In this document: in pieces, positions 12,036 through 23,907 of the stretch
Layout of the letters: each line of letters begins with the position of its first letter
Position numbering within the stretch: position 1 is the first letter of the stretch
DNA from: Hypoxylon rubiginosum
Taxonomy: Eukaryota > Ascomycota > Sordariomycetes > Xylariales > Hypoxylaceae
Reading direction: 5' to 3'
Assembly: GCA_902806565.1 (NCBI GenBank)
Contig: CADCXA010000017.1
Span: 62,001 to 126,000 of the forward strand
DNA length: 64,000 bases
Notes under the pieces: model-generated
Seen by the model: only the letters and a program-made list of their open reading frames with translations
Databases searched by the model: none
Told to the model about the DNA's origin: nothing
Translations under genes and position numbers: made by a program

Positions 12036-12967
12036 CTATTTGGCCTCTTCCGGATACAGGTCCTCCTTAAGTACGACGCCCAGTTCTTCGCGCAGAGACT
12101 TCAGCTCGTCGAGGTACTGCTGGTACTGGTCCTTGTTCTCGACCTTGGCCTTGATACCCTCGAAGATGCGCACGGCCGTCGGGTAGTCGTTAACTCTCCG
12201 GGCGGCCTTCAGGGCGGCCTCGACGACGGAGGGGGAGGGGACTAAGTCGTAGGCGAAGGCGTTGTTCAGATTGCGCTACAGATATGTTAGTTGGGTTTGT
12301 CTTCTTTTTCCCCTCTGACGTCGTAATGGGAGATTATTATGATGATAGGTGTGGGGGAGAGTGGGTCGTCCAAGTCAAGGTGGTGATGGTAGAGTCGTAT
12401 GGGGGCTGACTCGCGGGAGGTTCACGAACCTGGAGTTCGAAAACATCTTGCACCTTCTCGAATTCGCTCTCGTATCTATAGCCCGAGTTAGCATCTGAAT
12501 TGATCCTATTGACCCTATTCTGGCCGTGTCGCAATCAATTGAGCGATATCAAGTGATATGCGAGTTTCCGTAATCTCCCGATAGCGATTGAGCGATATTG
12601 AAGCTTTCGCAATCCCGACCTCAACCAATTGAGTATTTTAGATATCCTCAAATGGCATAAATAAGCTCGATTGAGATCGAGCAAAGCTTTTTTCTTCTTT
12701 CGTAGCTCTTGTGTAACCTCGCTCGGGCCCTAGTTTTTTGCAAGATATAAAATAGCTCCCTTACCTGGCGGTAAATTCTTCGAATGTCTCCTCGTGGTGC
12801 GCGGCGGCTTTTCGGGACACAGTAGTGCTGAAGTTGAGGCTCGAGCCGGCGACCAGACCGGGGATGAAGGACACACTAGATCGGGTGGGAGCGACAGGTC
12901 GGTTTGCGCGGAAGAAGGTCTTGGAGGGCCCGCGCGAGGCAATTCTGAGGAGCGACATGGAGGACAT
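12036..12967 (-). CDS. COX6: Cytochrome c oxidase subunit VI (yeast Cox6 / mammalian COX5A family), mitochondrial
   Basis: Three exons on the minus strand (12967-12765, 12475-12430, 12275-12036) give 162 residues. The N-terminus (MSSMSLLRIASRGPSKTFF) is basic and Ser-rich with no acidic residues at first, a typical mitochondrial presequence. The mature part matches the Cox6/COX5A family: HHEETFEEFTARYESEFEK, QRNLNNAFAYDLVPSPSVVE, ARRVNDYPTAVRIFEGIK and LREELGVVLKEDLYPEE. The protein is a nuclear-encoded matrix-side subunit of respiratory complex IV, and its length fits the family. The second exon is only 46 bp; the first intron is unusually long for this window (289 bp). A CCAAT pentamer lies about 310 bp upstream. 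Identification is firm; splice sites are inferred but keep frame. Confidence 0.95.
12538..12598. repeat. 12-bp direct repeat inside COX6 intron 1
   Basis: The sequence attgagcgatat is found exactly at 12538-12549 and again at 12587-12598, within the longest COX6 intron. Confidence 0.75.
12665..12682. repeat. Perfect 7-bp inverted repeat in COX6 intron 1
   Basis: gctcgat (12665-12671) and atcgagc (12676-12682) flank a four-base loop and could fold as a hairpin in the transcript. Confidence 0.7.
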
Positions 12968-13279
12968 TTTTTTATGTGAGGAAGAGAAGAAAAAAGGAAG
13001 GAAAAGAAAATTTTAGATCGGAGAGGAGATGTGTCGCGACGACGAGAGTATAGATGGGAGGTTTTGGCTTAGACGGAGCGAATTGGGAGCTCCTAGTAAA
13101 AAAAAGTTGTTGCGAAGGTGTGGTTTGTGTGCGATGGTGGCTTTGGGCTTTGATTTGTCCCTGTTGACTCGGTTTTTTTGGTCACAGTCAATCTTAACTG
13201 CAAAGAAATTCTTACATCGAATGATGCGTGGCTAATAGAAGGAGAAATGGAGGACCGGCTCACAAAAACAAGTCTCCCC

Positions 13280-13284
13280 ATTGG
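13280..13284 (-). promoter_or_regulatory. CCAAT pentamer upstream of COX6
   Basis: The plus strand reads attgg, hence CCAAT in the COX6 direction, about 310 bp before its ATG. Hap-complex (CBC) binding to CCAAT is established for fungal respiratory genes; use of this site is inferred. Confidence 0.4.
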
Positions 13285-13350
13285 CTGGTCGGCCATCAAA
13301 TGGTGGGGCTTAAGGCCTATGCAAGCCTAGCAGGGCCTGTTATGGGCAAG

Positions 13351-13370
13351 CTAGGCACCTCTAGGCACCT
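13351..13370. repeat. 10-bp exact tandem repeat
   Basis: ctaggcacct occurs twice back to back, in gene-free DNA upstream of COX6. Confidence 0.8.
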
Positions 13371-15007
13371 CAAAGGCACTTCAGTGAGCTCACTTTGATC
13401 CTTAATAGGGCTAGCCGTTGACCGCCATTCGCAAGTGGTCTCAGCGTTTGAAGAAAGCTCCTCTTCTGTTACCCTTCTGTTACCTAACTTTTAGCGGAAC
13501 GGCTGAACGGACCAAGACTCTGGGGATCTTTCAACTTTAGATATTTCCTACGTCACGTTTCACGAATGTTAAGAAGCATCGCGTATACCTATATATTTGG
13601 GTTATAACCCTCAGCACACCGATAGATCTGTATGTTTTGGCGCGTACGACAATGTTTTAACCCGCGTCCAAACAGCAGAGAAATTTTGGTGTTAATGTCG
13701 AGTTACCTTTGCTGACGGTTATCGGCAGCATCCGGCAAGGTGCATCTGCAGAGTAAGCATCCCGCTACACCACTCACCCCACGATGGATCGCATTTGAAT
13801 GCCTCGAAGGGTTAGGATGGATATGAGATAGGTAAGGCTACAATCACACCTTGTATCGTGGTTATAGCTAGATTTGTGAGGGTCCGGCAGTCTACAACTT
13901 TCCGCTGGTGTTAAGGAGACAATTATAAACTTTAAAAAGATAATGTGCATCTTACTCTATTTTGGTGCATCATAAAAATTAACAGCTCTGGCAAAACAGA
14001 GCTTATCTCTTGTTGTTGAAAGCTCCAAGCTTCGGAGCCTCAAGGTTGCATACTCCCTGACCTTTCTCCAATACAGACAAAAACATGTGACTTTAGCCGC
14101 AAACGAGCCTCATCGGTAGCAGGTATCACGAGCCAGAAAATAGAGCATTATTTATTCAATTGCACAAGGGTAAGGGGTTTCACGCTTGTTGCTTGTGACT
14201 TGTAGACCGAAGAAAAGGGGTCCATATTTTGAGATTGGCCGAGGTTGAAAATTGTCGCTTCAAATCCCCCATCCTGCCCATCCAAGGCGAATCGCGGAAG
14301 TTGTGAATAAGCAACATTAAACGATAAGAGATAACGGATAGCAATACCAAACAATCATATCCGAGACCGAGATCCTAAATCCATTATCTTATGTACTAAT
14401 TATCAATGTACCCGACATTACGGTACATTACGATATTAATGGAAAGCAAATGCAAAATGCACAATTGTGGAACTGAGACAGGAGAGAGAAAAAGAATCCC
14501 ATCCCGAAATTGGTAGGCTTTTTATCAATTTCTGCTGTTAATTTTACTTTGTCAATACTTTTTGGCATATGCAGGTACGGAGTTGCTATGCGGAGTGGGA
14601 CACCTGGAGCTCTACTGTAATATTTATACCGTAATATATGTATGTATATCGTATCTACATGTTCAACCCAATGTATTCTTCGTATAATTTATTATATGAT
14701 GGTACAAGATGATGACAGAAGAATAATACTTTTATTACTGATACTGACTTACAGACAGAAGAAAAACAAACAGCCTTATTGGAAAGAACCGGCCGTCCGA
14801 GGGTCCCGCCAATTCCGATCGGTGACTAGTGGACACTAGAACAGGGGATGCTAATCCTGGAGAGACACGGTTCACCCAATGGGACGAGTTACTGCTCACG
14901 TCCCCTATTGTTGGCGTGGAGTTTAATGAAGTAGAACCAAGAAAAAAAAAGCCCGTGTTCCTCTCAACTTTTTTCTTTCCCCAGCTTCACGATATTCGTC
15001 AATCGTG

Positions 15008-15072
15008 ATCTTCTCAATTCCTTTTTTTTTTCCTTTTCCGATTCTGCCTCTTCCCTTTTTGCCATTGCAAAT
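15008..15072 (+). promoter_or_regulatory. Pyrimidine-rich tract upstream of ELO gene
   Basis: A long C/T-rich run, including nine or more consecutive T, lies about 215-280 bp before the elongase ATG. Such tracts are common near transcription start points of well-expressed fungal genes. The role here is inferred. Confidence 0.35.
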
Positions 15073-15285
15073 TGCAGTTGCTATTAGTCCCCTACCGAGT
15101 CCACGCGTAGGGTTCTTAACAGCTCTGTTTCTTCCTGTCACTCCTTTAACCAATCCTTTCATTTTCCCCTCCTCTCTCGTCGCGCTCACGCTTACGAGTC
15201 CTACATCTCGTCCCCCGAGCGCATACGTTTTGCGCACCCCATCTCGCGATTCTTCGACTTATCGACAGTCGACCGTTATAGCAAA

Positions 15286-16504
15286 ATGGCTACTCCTGCT
15301 CCCGCTGCCCTTTGGGACTCTCTCCCCATCCCGACTCTCGACAGACCCTTCGGCGTACAATTATGGCCCCACTTCAGCAAAGCTTTCGAGGTTGTAGCTG
15401 GATATCCTGCCGACGACTTTCGGTTCGTGGCCGGCGAGACGCCCATGTCGACGCTTAAGGAGACGCTGATCTTCATCGTTGTCTATTATTCCATCATCTT
15501 TGGTGGCAGGGCGTGGATGCGGAATCGGGAGCCCTTCAAGCTGAAGGCCTTCTTCTTAATCCACAACTTCTACCTCACCGCGATAAGCGGTATACTTTTA
15601 GTGCTGTTTATCGAACAGCTGCTGCCAACCGTCGTTCGCCATGGCGTCTTCTATGCCATCTGCGACTCTGACGGAGGCTGGACTCAACCATTAGTTGTGC
15701 TGTACTACGTAAGCTTACACCGTCCCTGAAGACCATATTTGTGGGGAAGTCAATATAGGGGCTAACAATTCCTAGTTGAACTACCTCACCAAATATCTAG
15801 AGCTGCTGGACACCGTCTTCTTGTTTTTAAAGAAGAAGCCATTGAGTAAGTGCAGAAATCGTACAACCAGATGGAAATAGACATTCTAACCATTAGCGAT
15901 AGCCTTCCTCCACTGCTACCACCACGGCGCTACGGCATTCCTCTGCTACACCCAACTCATTGGCTCTACCTCGGTATCATGGGTCGTCATTTCCCTGAAC
16001 TTGACTGTGCATGTGGTTATGTACTGGTACTACTTCCAGAGTGCTCGTGGAATCCGAATTTGGTGGAAGGAATGGATCACGCGACTACAGATCATCCAGT
16101 TCATCATTGACCTTGGTAGGTTCATTAAATCGATCATATTTCCAATGTGAATGAAAACGGGGGGCTAATAGAGATGTACAGGATTCGTCTACTTTGCTTC
16201 CTACACCTACTTCACCTCTACCTACTTCCGGTGGATGCCGAGCGTTGGCGAGTGTGCTGGCGAGGAGTTCGCTGCCTTTGCTGGTATTGGCACTCTAACC
16301 TCCTATCTCGTCCTCTTCATCTCGTTCTACTTCGCCACCTATAAGAAGGACCACAAGGCGCCTAGCACCCGCAAGACCCTCCGCCGCATGTCGCAGGCAC
16401 CTCTTCCGGACACCCACACACTCGCGCATGCTGCCCACAGTACGCAAGCACATACCACCGGTGTAAAGACCAATGGTGTTACCACACGGTCCCGGAAGGC
16501 GTAA
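15286..16504 (+). CDS. Very-long-chain fatty acid elongase (ELO family)
   Basis: Four exons (15286-15708, 15776-15845, 15897-16115, 16182-16504) encode 344 residues. The protein is multispanning and contains the ELO hallmarks: [16 protein letters not shown], the histidine box HCYHH at about 170-174, and [20 protein letters not shown] followed by further membrane segments. This family is the condensing 3-ketoacyl-CoA synthase of ER fatty-acid elongation, which feeds sphingolipid and VLCFA synthesis. Length and topology fit yeast Elo2/Elo3; which paralogue it corresponds to cannot be decided by eye. The tail is Thr/His/Ala-rich and basic (ends TRSRKA), with a lysine motif (YKKDHK) near the cytosolic side that could help ER retention. 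The start context gcaaaATG is good. Confidence 0.95.
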
Positions 16505-17512
16505 GCATCCGGGGTTAGTGTTGGTATTGGCCAGCCTAGACGCATCACCTCACAGGTTATAAGACTTGGATCGCTATTTCAACGTTGGAGATCTCTGTTC
16601 CGATATTCAAGCGACAGGGATGCGAAAGGCTACTTATTCTACGACACTTCAAACATTGTATTAGTGACCTTGTAATCGATAACGACATAATTCAAAGAGA
16701 GGCTACGAACAGGAGCAAATGGGCGGACTGATGTGCTAGGAATAGGCTAACAAGCGTAGATACTTGTACGTACATCTGGAGAAGATGACTTGTTATAGGA
16801 GTTTTCGGACGGCAGGGCGATGACAGCAAACAAAAAAGCATATAAGGATTTGGGAACTGCATGGATGGACGTTTTGCCATGTCATTAACCTCATCAACAC
16901 ACATTGTATCCCTTCATGTCACATAAATCCGGGTCAGCGCTTCGAGGCAAGCTACACACGAAAGCACATATAATGGCAGTAATAACAACAATCGATGTTG
17001 AAAAACGACCTGCTGAGAGCTCGGTCAGCTCTTGAACACAGCCCGGTGACTCGGCATATGTACGGCCAAGATCCTATTGAGAAGCCCGCTGACTCGTATC
17101 ACAGGGGTGTCAGCCAAATTCAGCCTCAGAGGATCTAGGTGTCTGGCGGAGCCTCTAAGCTGCAGTATGTAGGCTTTCGGTATTACATGTAGATGCCCTT
17201 TTAGCAGACCATGCCGGATGTTTTCGCTTGGCGTTATTCTAATTCTGATTGTCACAGTACTTAGGTCTGTTCCAGCCTTCCTATGACCAGTTCTAGTTCT
17301 GTAAGACTGCTGTTCACCACCGAAGTTTTATTTGAATATTCATAATATGCCTAGTGTGGCATTGACGCCACCAATTTCGGCGAAGGTATAGTAATATCGA
17401 CAATGTCCGTTTTACAAAACTGAATGAGTTTCGCGATGGAGGATAACACTCGCATTTACCTACTTTGTTCGCTCTGTGAAACTCATGGTTGTGGCTTTTA
17501 TCGAAGTCTGCC
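16505..17512. other. Gene-free interval
   Basis: This is the 3' flank of the elongase gene and the 5' flank of the lectin-like gene. I see no gene or clear repeat. Confidence 0.6.
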
Positions 17513-19002
17513 ATGCAGCCATATAGCACGTTGGAGGTTAGGAGGTTTGAAGACCATGATGTCTACGACAATGACGGAGCCTATAAAGAGGCTGTCGATC
17601 ATCCTACCAGTCTTTACCCCGAGCATATCCCCTTCGAAAATGACGCATCGGGCGTGTACGATCCGCAAGCTATACACCACGGCAACGAGCTATCTCCATC
17701 AGCCGTTTCTGAAGGAGCAACTAAGACGAGTAAGATATGTGGCCTATCAAGACGTAGATTCTATCTCGTCCTCGCAATTGGGGTGTTGGTAATAATTGGT
17801 GCTATCGTCGGAGGACTTGCGGGTGGCCTTTTAAGCAGACAGCATAACTCAACACCACATCCCAATGTCAACATCCTTAACATATCCAAGCTAGCATCCT
17901 CAAACAGCACCGATTCCAATGGTAATATTCACCGGACGGTCTTCTTCCAGGATACAAACAACGCCATCATCGCACGGAGATGGGATTCCCAGAACAGGAC
18001 GTGGGAGACGAGTAACCTCACCGAAATGATGCGGGAGTCCAGAACACCACTGAATCCTTTGCCCGGAACGCCTCTCGCGAGCGCCTCGCGCAACTGGAAC
18101 GCCGTGGACGAGGTGCATCTCTGGTTCCTAGCCCCGGACAGCTACATCAGCAGCTTATACCTCGCAAGCCCAGACACGAAGTCAAACAACGACTGGAAGT
18201 ACGATTCGCTCAACGACAGCCAGATACGAACACGGTCCGGCTCGCAGCTAGCAGCCATGCGGCAGCGCTGCTCGGCCGAAAACTGCACCGGGAGCTGGCT
18301 CGTGGCATACCAGACGCCCGACGGCGATATCAACGTCGCCAACGCGTCGCGTTGGGACAGCCCGACCCGAGCAGTCGAGGCCAAGAACGTGGCGGCTAAC
18401 TCTAGCTTGGGCCTGTCGCCCAAGCTACACGACGACAGCGGCGTCGATCTCGCGATGCTCGTCTCGGAGGCCGTCGGCTCGGGATCGACTAGCGACATGC
18501 AGAGGGCCATATATGAAGGGGGATGGGGGCTTAGTGAGTGTTCATTATTATTTTTTACTCTAGGATCTAACCTACAATCTCACCCCATTCACCGTCCCGT
18601 ATGTAAGCGATACTTAGTGTGTCGAGGCGCATACATACTTACCTCATGGCTAACGCGGGTGGGGGCAAAACAGACGAGTTCCGGATCAGGGAAATACCGC
18701 TGCCGTCGCCCCGGCTGCAGTTCGCGATCACGCTGATGGACCGCTTCGCGGTGACGATGCAGCTGGCGCTGCTGCCGAACGGCACGGTCGCGGCGATGTG
18801 GTTCGCCGACCACCAATACCACGCGGTGCCGAGCGTCAAGTTCCGCGGCGGGCCGGCGGCCGGCGCCGACTTCACCGCGCTCGCCGCCAGCGAGGACGCC
18901 ATGCTCTACGTCGTCGCCGGCGACGAGGTCCTCGAGTTCGAGCCCTACGACGCGGGGGCGGACCGGTCTAGCTTCGTGTTTGTCGGGAGGGTGTATCCGT
19001 GA
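17513..19002 (+). CDS. Type II membrane protein with fucose-lectin-like beta-propeller ectodomain
   Basis: Two exons (17513-18533, 18674-19002) encode 449 residues. The start is the first in-frame ATG, preceded by a TTG-only extension. Residues 1-80 are hydrophilic and cytosolic (acidic, Tyr-rich), and a single membrane segment follows at about 83-107 (FYLVLAIGVLVIIGAIVGG). The rest would face outward: several N-glycosylation sequons and repeated propeller-blade-like units (TVFFQDTNNAIIARRWD, EVHLWFLAPDSYISSLYL, LVAYQTPDGDINVA, AAMWFADHQYH). The pattern resembles the fungal fucose-specific lectin family (six-bladed propeller), but I cannot confirm sugar-binding residues. The last 330 bp are much more GC-rich than the first exon. 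Alternative: another propeller family with no sugar binding. Confidence 0.72.
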
Positions 19003-22000
19003 GAGCGTACCCGCCCGCCCGCCCAGGATAGCTAACCATGGAACGGAACTGAGTAGGTATGCCGTATTCCTCATGCGCGCAGGATTACGGATCTCATTCG
19101 TCAACTGCCAAAAAAAATCAATACGCCAGAGCTTACCCGAAGCTATGGTTACCTGTATTGGGGAGAGTAGTAGGTCCCTTGATAATTTGGCATGGTGGGA
19201 GATGCGTGGGAAGATTTCAGATCCAGGGGATTCTTGCCGCAGAGGAATCATTGACGGTTCGGACGAGCCAACGGATAAGCAACGTCAACGAATAGTAACG
19301 CCGGTCTACCCGGCACCAACGAGATGAAGAGCCCATGCATCTATGTAAATTATAGATAATATCAAATAGTATCTATTTCATAGCTTTAGGTCTTCCTAGT
19401 GGCATAGGCATGGGCCAGTAGCCGCGCATTTGGTTGATGTCGATGTGGCTGACATCCAATATCCAATATTCAGCTTCTCTAATAGCAACTAGAAAATAGG
19501 ATAGCTTCTCTCACATATATTAGGTACTTAACTATACTTGACGAGGTAGAGAAGGTAAGCAGCTGGTTCCTAAACAGCCTGACAGCTAGAGGCGCGGTGG
19601 AACACGAAGCTCGGAGCTCGGCATGCGAGTGTTCGGTTGCGCAAACTCGATGACGAGTCCGTTGATGGCGGAGCGCGGGCACGAGGTGTTTTGTACGACC
19701 TGAGACACGCCCTTCTAAGCTGACCTGCTCCTTACCTGTCTATTCACCCCAACTCGCACTCACACTCGCACAAGCGCAAGCGAGCAGGCGGCAACAATAC
19801 TCATGAGGTTGCCGACGTATCGGAGAATGCTGGACCCTTTCTGTCACCTTGCGAGACCGAGGGCACCAGCCTGGACGGCTAAGAAGGCCATTGCGCCACA
19901 CTCGTGCCTTCGGGCCTAGCCCAGCGCATCGAGTACGGAGCAACTTGAAGGCTCGATAAACGCTTCATGCTGCGACCACTTTCCAAAGTAAGGTTTCAGA
20001 GACGGGTTTAACCAGAACGATACGCGCAACGACCTTTTTGTTTCTTAGGACCGAGGGCGAGCGCTAGAACATTTCGACCATCGCGTTCGATGTGAAGGAC
20101 AAGCTAGCGAGTGGGCAGTGGGATAAGGAGGAGGGGGCATCTTGATGGAAGGATGGAGAGGATCACAGGTAAAGATGAGGACGGTAAATGAGCTTGATGA
20201 GACTGAACTCAATTAAACGCGTTCACATCAGGTGGCCATGGAATGAGACGTTGTTTCGAGGTTTAATATGGTTTAATACTGGCTTTTTCTTTATTTATTT
20301 TTTCTTACCCTCTAAAATGAGTATTGTAGGTCATCATGTCTCAACTGCCAACTCTCTGCTTGTAGTTAAATGAGGGACCAAGCCACGCTTCTAGACGGAT
20401 CCTGAATCGAAATCACCATGTATGTGCCCTCGTATTAAAACATTTCACATGCATGTGTCCTGCGGTGATACTTCCGCAGCGTAGCTCTGCGTCTCGGTCG
20501 AAGATAGGAAATATAGCGTGGAAATAAGGGAGAGACAAAAACCTGCATGGCGGAAGTTCCAATAAAGTGTGTAATTTAAATCGGTGTCGATCATTACGGT
20601 AATTGGGAATGCAGCTAACGACGCCACGGCGCGGGTCAAGTAGATGCCAGCGAAATATTTTCCGCAGCTGAATCAACAAATAAATAAATCATAGACCTGA
20701 GTGGCCAACGGGGTCAGTCAAGGCGGCCGTCACGACGCATGGTACTATGTACAACACCTAGGTAGGCTATTGTAGCCGTGCTAGCCAGTTACCGTTACCT
20801 TGTTAGGTATTTCCCATGGCCACTTGTCTCGTCACCCCTATCTAGTTCTCCGGTTACCTGCCGCTTCTTGCTTCTTGTTCAGACTGGGGAAATACAGAGG
20901 TGAAGCTAGCTGTCTAGCTGTGAACCTGAACCATCCATCCATCCACTTTAAAGATGTCCAAGTCAACAGCTAGCTAACTGTTAATTGTTAATAGGTATCC
21001 TAATTTCAACTTTGTGTTGGCGATCCCCCGCTAGCTTCAGATACGTGGTAACACTAGATCTCTTATTAGCTGCAGAGCCGCTTCTTGGCACACGTACCCA
21101 AGCCAAAGAAGTGGTTCCGTTACAGTTGTTTGTTACTGGATCAAGGAACACGGCTCTATCTCCCTGTCAGTTTCTCTATCTCTTTATTAGTTTCGTCGGG
21201 GCTGTCAGGTTGGACCTTGGTGCCGTCGCCACTTCCCGCGGTCCTGGCGATTTGATCTACGATGGGTTTTTACAACCAGCGTGGAAATAGGGCTTCTTGA
21301 GACTTGAGACTTTAGAAGTCGATTCCCATCGTACCGGGACGCACAAAGTAACCTACCAAGTAACATCCCTTAGATATCCGTGACCCCTTTTCCCCTTTCC
21401 GATATTGTACAACCACACATGTCTTACCTACCTTCAGCTCTAGGCTTTTGTCCCTTGTCCCTTGGCTGTTGATAGATATCTCTCTACATTTGTCCCAGCT
21501 AGTCCATCACATCCCAGGACCCATGGTATGTTAGCTAGTTGCGATGACTCCTCTTTATTCACGTCAAAATGTTGGGCACCGCCCGGGGCAGCTCCCGTCA
21601 CTGTGGATTCCCTCTTGAATCCGAGTCCGAGTGCGATCATGGCAGGATGGTAGACTTTTTCAGCTCCTCGCGCTATCATCTTGGTCTGTGACGTGGAGGA
21701 TGGAAAATGTAGAAGCTAGTCTTCTTATTCCCTTCCAGTTCAGCTTACCATACCGGATCGTCAAAATGCCGCCGATTGGTTTAGGCCTTATACAACCTTA
21801 GTGCGGTCAAAGCGGTAGATGGACCTGTCGATCCAAATGCATGAGCCGCTAGTTTCACAACGCCATCGTTGTTATTGGTTCACCTCCCGGTCAAGTTTTC
21901 CCTTGTGCCATCGTGGCTTGCTGCAAGTCAGTAGTTCTCATGGTACCATCAAGCGAGATTCTAATGTCCGGGTAATTCTGACGTACGGGTACACAAAGAC

Positions 22001-22192
22001 CTGGCTGCGAGTGCGAGGTTTTGGTGGCGTTGCGCGACAACGCGCTATTGGCAAGTCGCCGATGTGACTAAGCCGTATAATATAAACAGGCACCCCGTCC
22101 CGCTCGAGCTCAAGGTGAGATAACTGGTTACGATACTCCTGCTGTCCTTCCTTACTATCAACTGCTACGACAAGACAAAGCCGGCTCCCAAA
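19003..22192. other. Gene-free interval of 3.2 kb
   Basis: Scattered stop codons occur in every frame and only short chance frames remain. I see no RNA gene or transposon signature. The last 100 bp before 22193 are the 5' flank of the Rds1-like gene. Confidence 0.55.
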
Positions 22193-23308
22193 ATGGCAAT
22201 CCGATCTCTCTTCCAGGCCTGCCTGCTAACCCCTCTCGTTTCCCTCACAGCTGCGAAGCCCATCCAAGGCAGGATTGGCTCCTTCGCGGAAACGCAGAAG
22301 CTCGCCGACCCCGGCTACGGCCCAGTTCCCGGACAGGATCCCCTCTTCAGCTCCTACTACGGAAAGGATGCCCCCTTCCCCGCCTACCTAAGTGATGTCG
22401 TCTTGCCGACCAAGATCGGCCCGCCGGGCGAGGATGACCAGGTGTGGCAGAACCTGCTGTCGGCCGAGTGGATCATCTTCAACTTCTACCAGCAGGCCGT
22501 CGAGGCCTTCAACACGTCGTCCTTCATCAAGGCGGGGATGCCCAACACCACGTACCAGCGCATCCAGGAGATCCGGAACAACGAGGCCGGCCACCTGCGC
22601 ATCTTCCAGAACCAGATCTCGGCCACGTCGCTCAAGCCCGGCGCGTGCGAGTACCAGTTCCCCTTCTACGACCCCATCTCCTTCCTCGCCCTCGTCACCG
22701 TCCTCGAGGTCTCGAGCATGGCCTTCCTGACGGGCCTCGTCCAGGACGCCACGCTGCCGTCCTCGCAGGCGGCCATGCTGGCCATCGCCGAGGTCGAGAC
22801 CCGCCACGAGGTCTGGAGCCTGATGGAGATCTGGAAGACGAACCCGTTCGCCGGCCCCGCCGACACCGTCTTCCCCTACGCCAACCAGATCCTCGACACG
22901 ACCGGCGCCTTCATCGTCCCCGGCAGCTGCCCCAAGCTGAACCCCGTGTACCCGTCGCCGCGCCAGGGCCTGCCGGCGCTCAGCGCGGCCAGCGACACCA
23001 CCTCGTTGATCCCGGGTTCCAACATCGGCCTCAACTTCACGGACCCGACCAACCAGCCCAGCTTCGCGGCGGGAACCCAGTACTACGCCGTCTTCTTCCA
23101 CGGCGTCGCCAACATCAGCGTCCCCGTCAACACCACCGCCTGGCCCGCGCAAGAGATCCGCGTCACCATCCCCAAGCAGTTCGAGACCAAGGGCGTCATC
23201 GTCGCCGTCGTCGCCGACACCCCCGGCGCCCCCACCACGGACAGCGTCGTCGCCGGCCCCGGCATCATCCTCGAGCAGCCCGCCGAGCTCGCCGTCGAGC
23301 TCATCTAA
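22193..23308 (+). CDS. Secreted ferritin-like protein, Rds1 / desiccation-related family
   Basis: A single exon encodes 371 residues. The N-terminus (MAIRSLFQACLLTPLVSLTAA) is a classic signal peptide with cleavage likely near AAKP. The core has the helical ferritin-like pattern with candidate di-iron ligands: SAEWIIFNFYQQAVEAF, an ExxH in NNEAGHLRIFQNQ, LVTVLEVSS and a second ExxH in EVETRHEVW. The C-terminal third (about 260-371) is beta-rich. S. pombe Rds1 is stress-responsive (nutrient and ammonium or cAMP signals); the biochemical activity of the family is not established. The coding region is strongly GC-biased, unlike its AT-rich flanks. Identification at family level is good; metal binding is inferred. 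Confidence 0.88.
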   Translation: MAIRSLFQACLLTPLVSLTAAKPIQGRIGSFAETQKLADPGYGPVPGQDPLFSSYYGKDAPFPAYLSDVVLPTKIGPPGEDDQVWQNLLSAEWIIFNFYQQAVEAFNTSSFIKAGMPNTTYQRIQEIRNNEAGHLRIFQNQISATSLKPGACEYQFPFYDPISFLALVTVLEVSSMAFLTGLVQDATLPSSQAAMLAIAEVETRHEVWSLMEIWKTNPFAGPADTVFPYANQILDTTGAFIVPGSCPKLNPVYPSPRQGLPALSAASDTTSLIPGSNIGLNFTDPTNQPSFAAGTQYYAVFFHGVANISVPVNTTAWPAQEIRVTIPKQFETKGVIVAVVADTPGAPTTDSVVAGPGIILEQPAELAVELI

Positions 23309-23907
23309 TTTAGAAGAGAGAGAAAAGAGTAGTACTGTAACGATACCTACTTAATGCGATGGGTTTAATGAAAGGAGAAAAGAAAGAACATGCATTCAAG
23401 CGAGCCGGCGAATGGTACATAAGCGGCGGTGACTTTTAGAAGAATTTGTTACTTATAGACACGGTGGTGTACGTGCGTGGGCGGATTCATTCATGGCTTT
23501 GAACATTAGTTTCGCTCGTAGATATTTAGCGGTATTATCAATGTTTAATCTATGTGTATTCCACTAAATAGCTGTTTCGCGTCGCGACCGTTTGAATTCG
23601 AGGTGTAGCTGACTAGGTTTTTTTTGCCTTTTTTACATATCTCATGTTTGGACACAAATTACTACAAGCTATAACCAGTGTGTATTTCAGGTGGTTTTCT
23701 GATAGTTGTCGCCTTACTACATGATGTAGAGAAAAGCGTATGCAAAGCGAGAGTCTGTACCTAGGTAGTAAACATCATCATCCCCCTTTTCTCTCCGTCA
23801 TCAGTACCTACCTACCTCCCCTTTTTCTTTAAACTAATTCGTATACCATGGCCCTTGTCTCCGGCGTTTAGGTATTCCTTCCTTTTACACAAGTAGATTT
23901 CCTCCCC
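23309..23907. other. Gene-free interval
   Basis: A convergent 3' region between the Rds1-like gene and the small secreted protein gene. Nothing distinctive is seen. Confidence 0.6.

Larger units (their letters stand above)
12968..15285. other. Gene-free interval between divergent COX6 and ELO
   Basis: It contains the COX6 promoter side with a CCAAT pentamer, an exact 10-bp tandem repeat ctaggcacct at 13351-13370, an AT-rich stretch from about 13,900 to 14,780 without credible reading frames, and a pyrimidine-rich 5' flank of the elongase gene from about 15,000. Confidence 0.6.

Noticed and set aside
13700..13800. tRNA A-box-like stretch on the minus strand
   Set aside because: An A-box match is visible, but acceptor, anticodon and T stems do not close into a cloverleaf and the B box is poor.
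22388..23313. Minus-strand 254-codon and plus-strand 289-codon alternative frames over the Rds1-like gene
   Set aside because: Composition is Gly/Asp- or Arg/Pro-repetitive, as expected from GC-rich shadows; the signal peptide and ferritin-like motifs are in the called frame.
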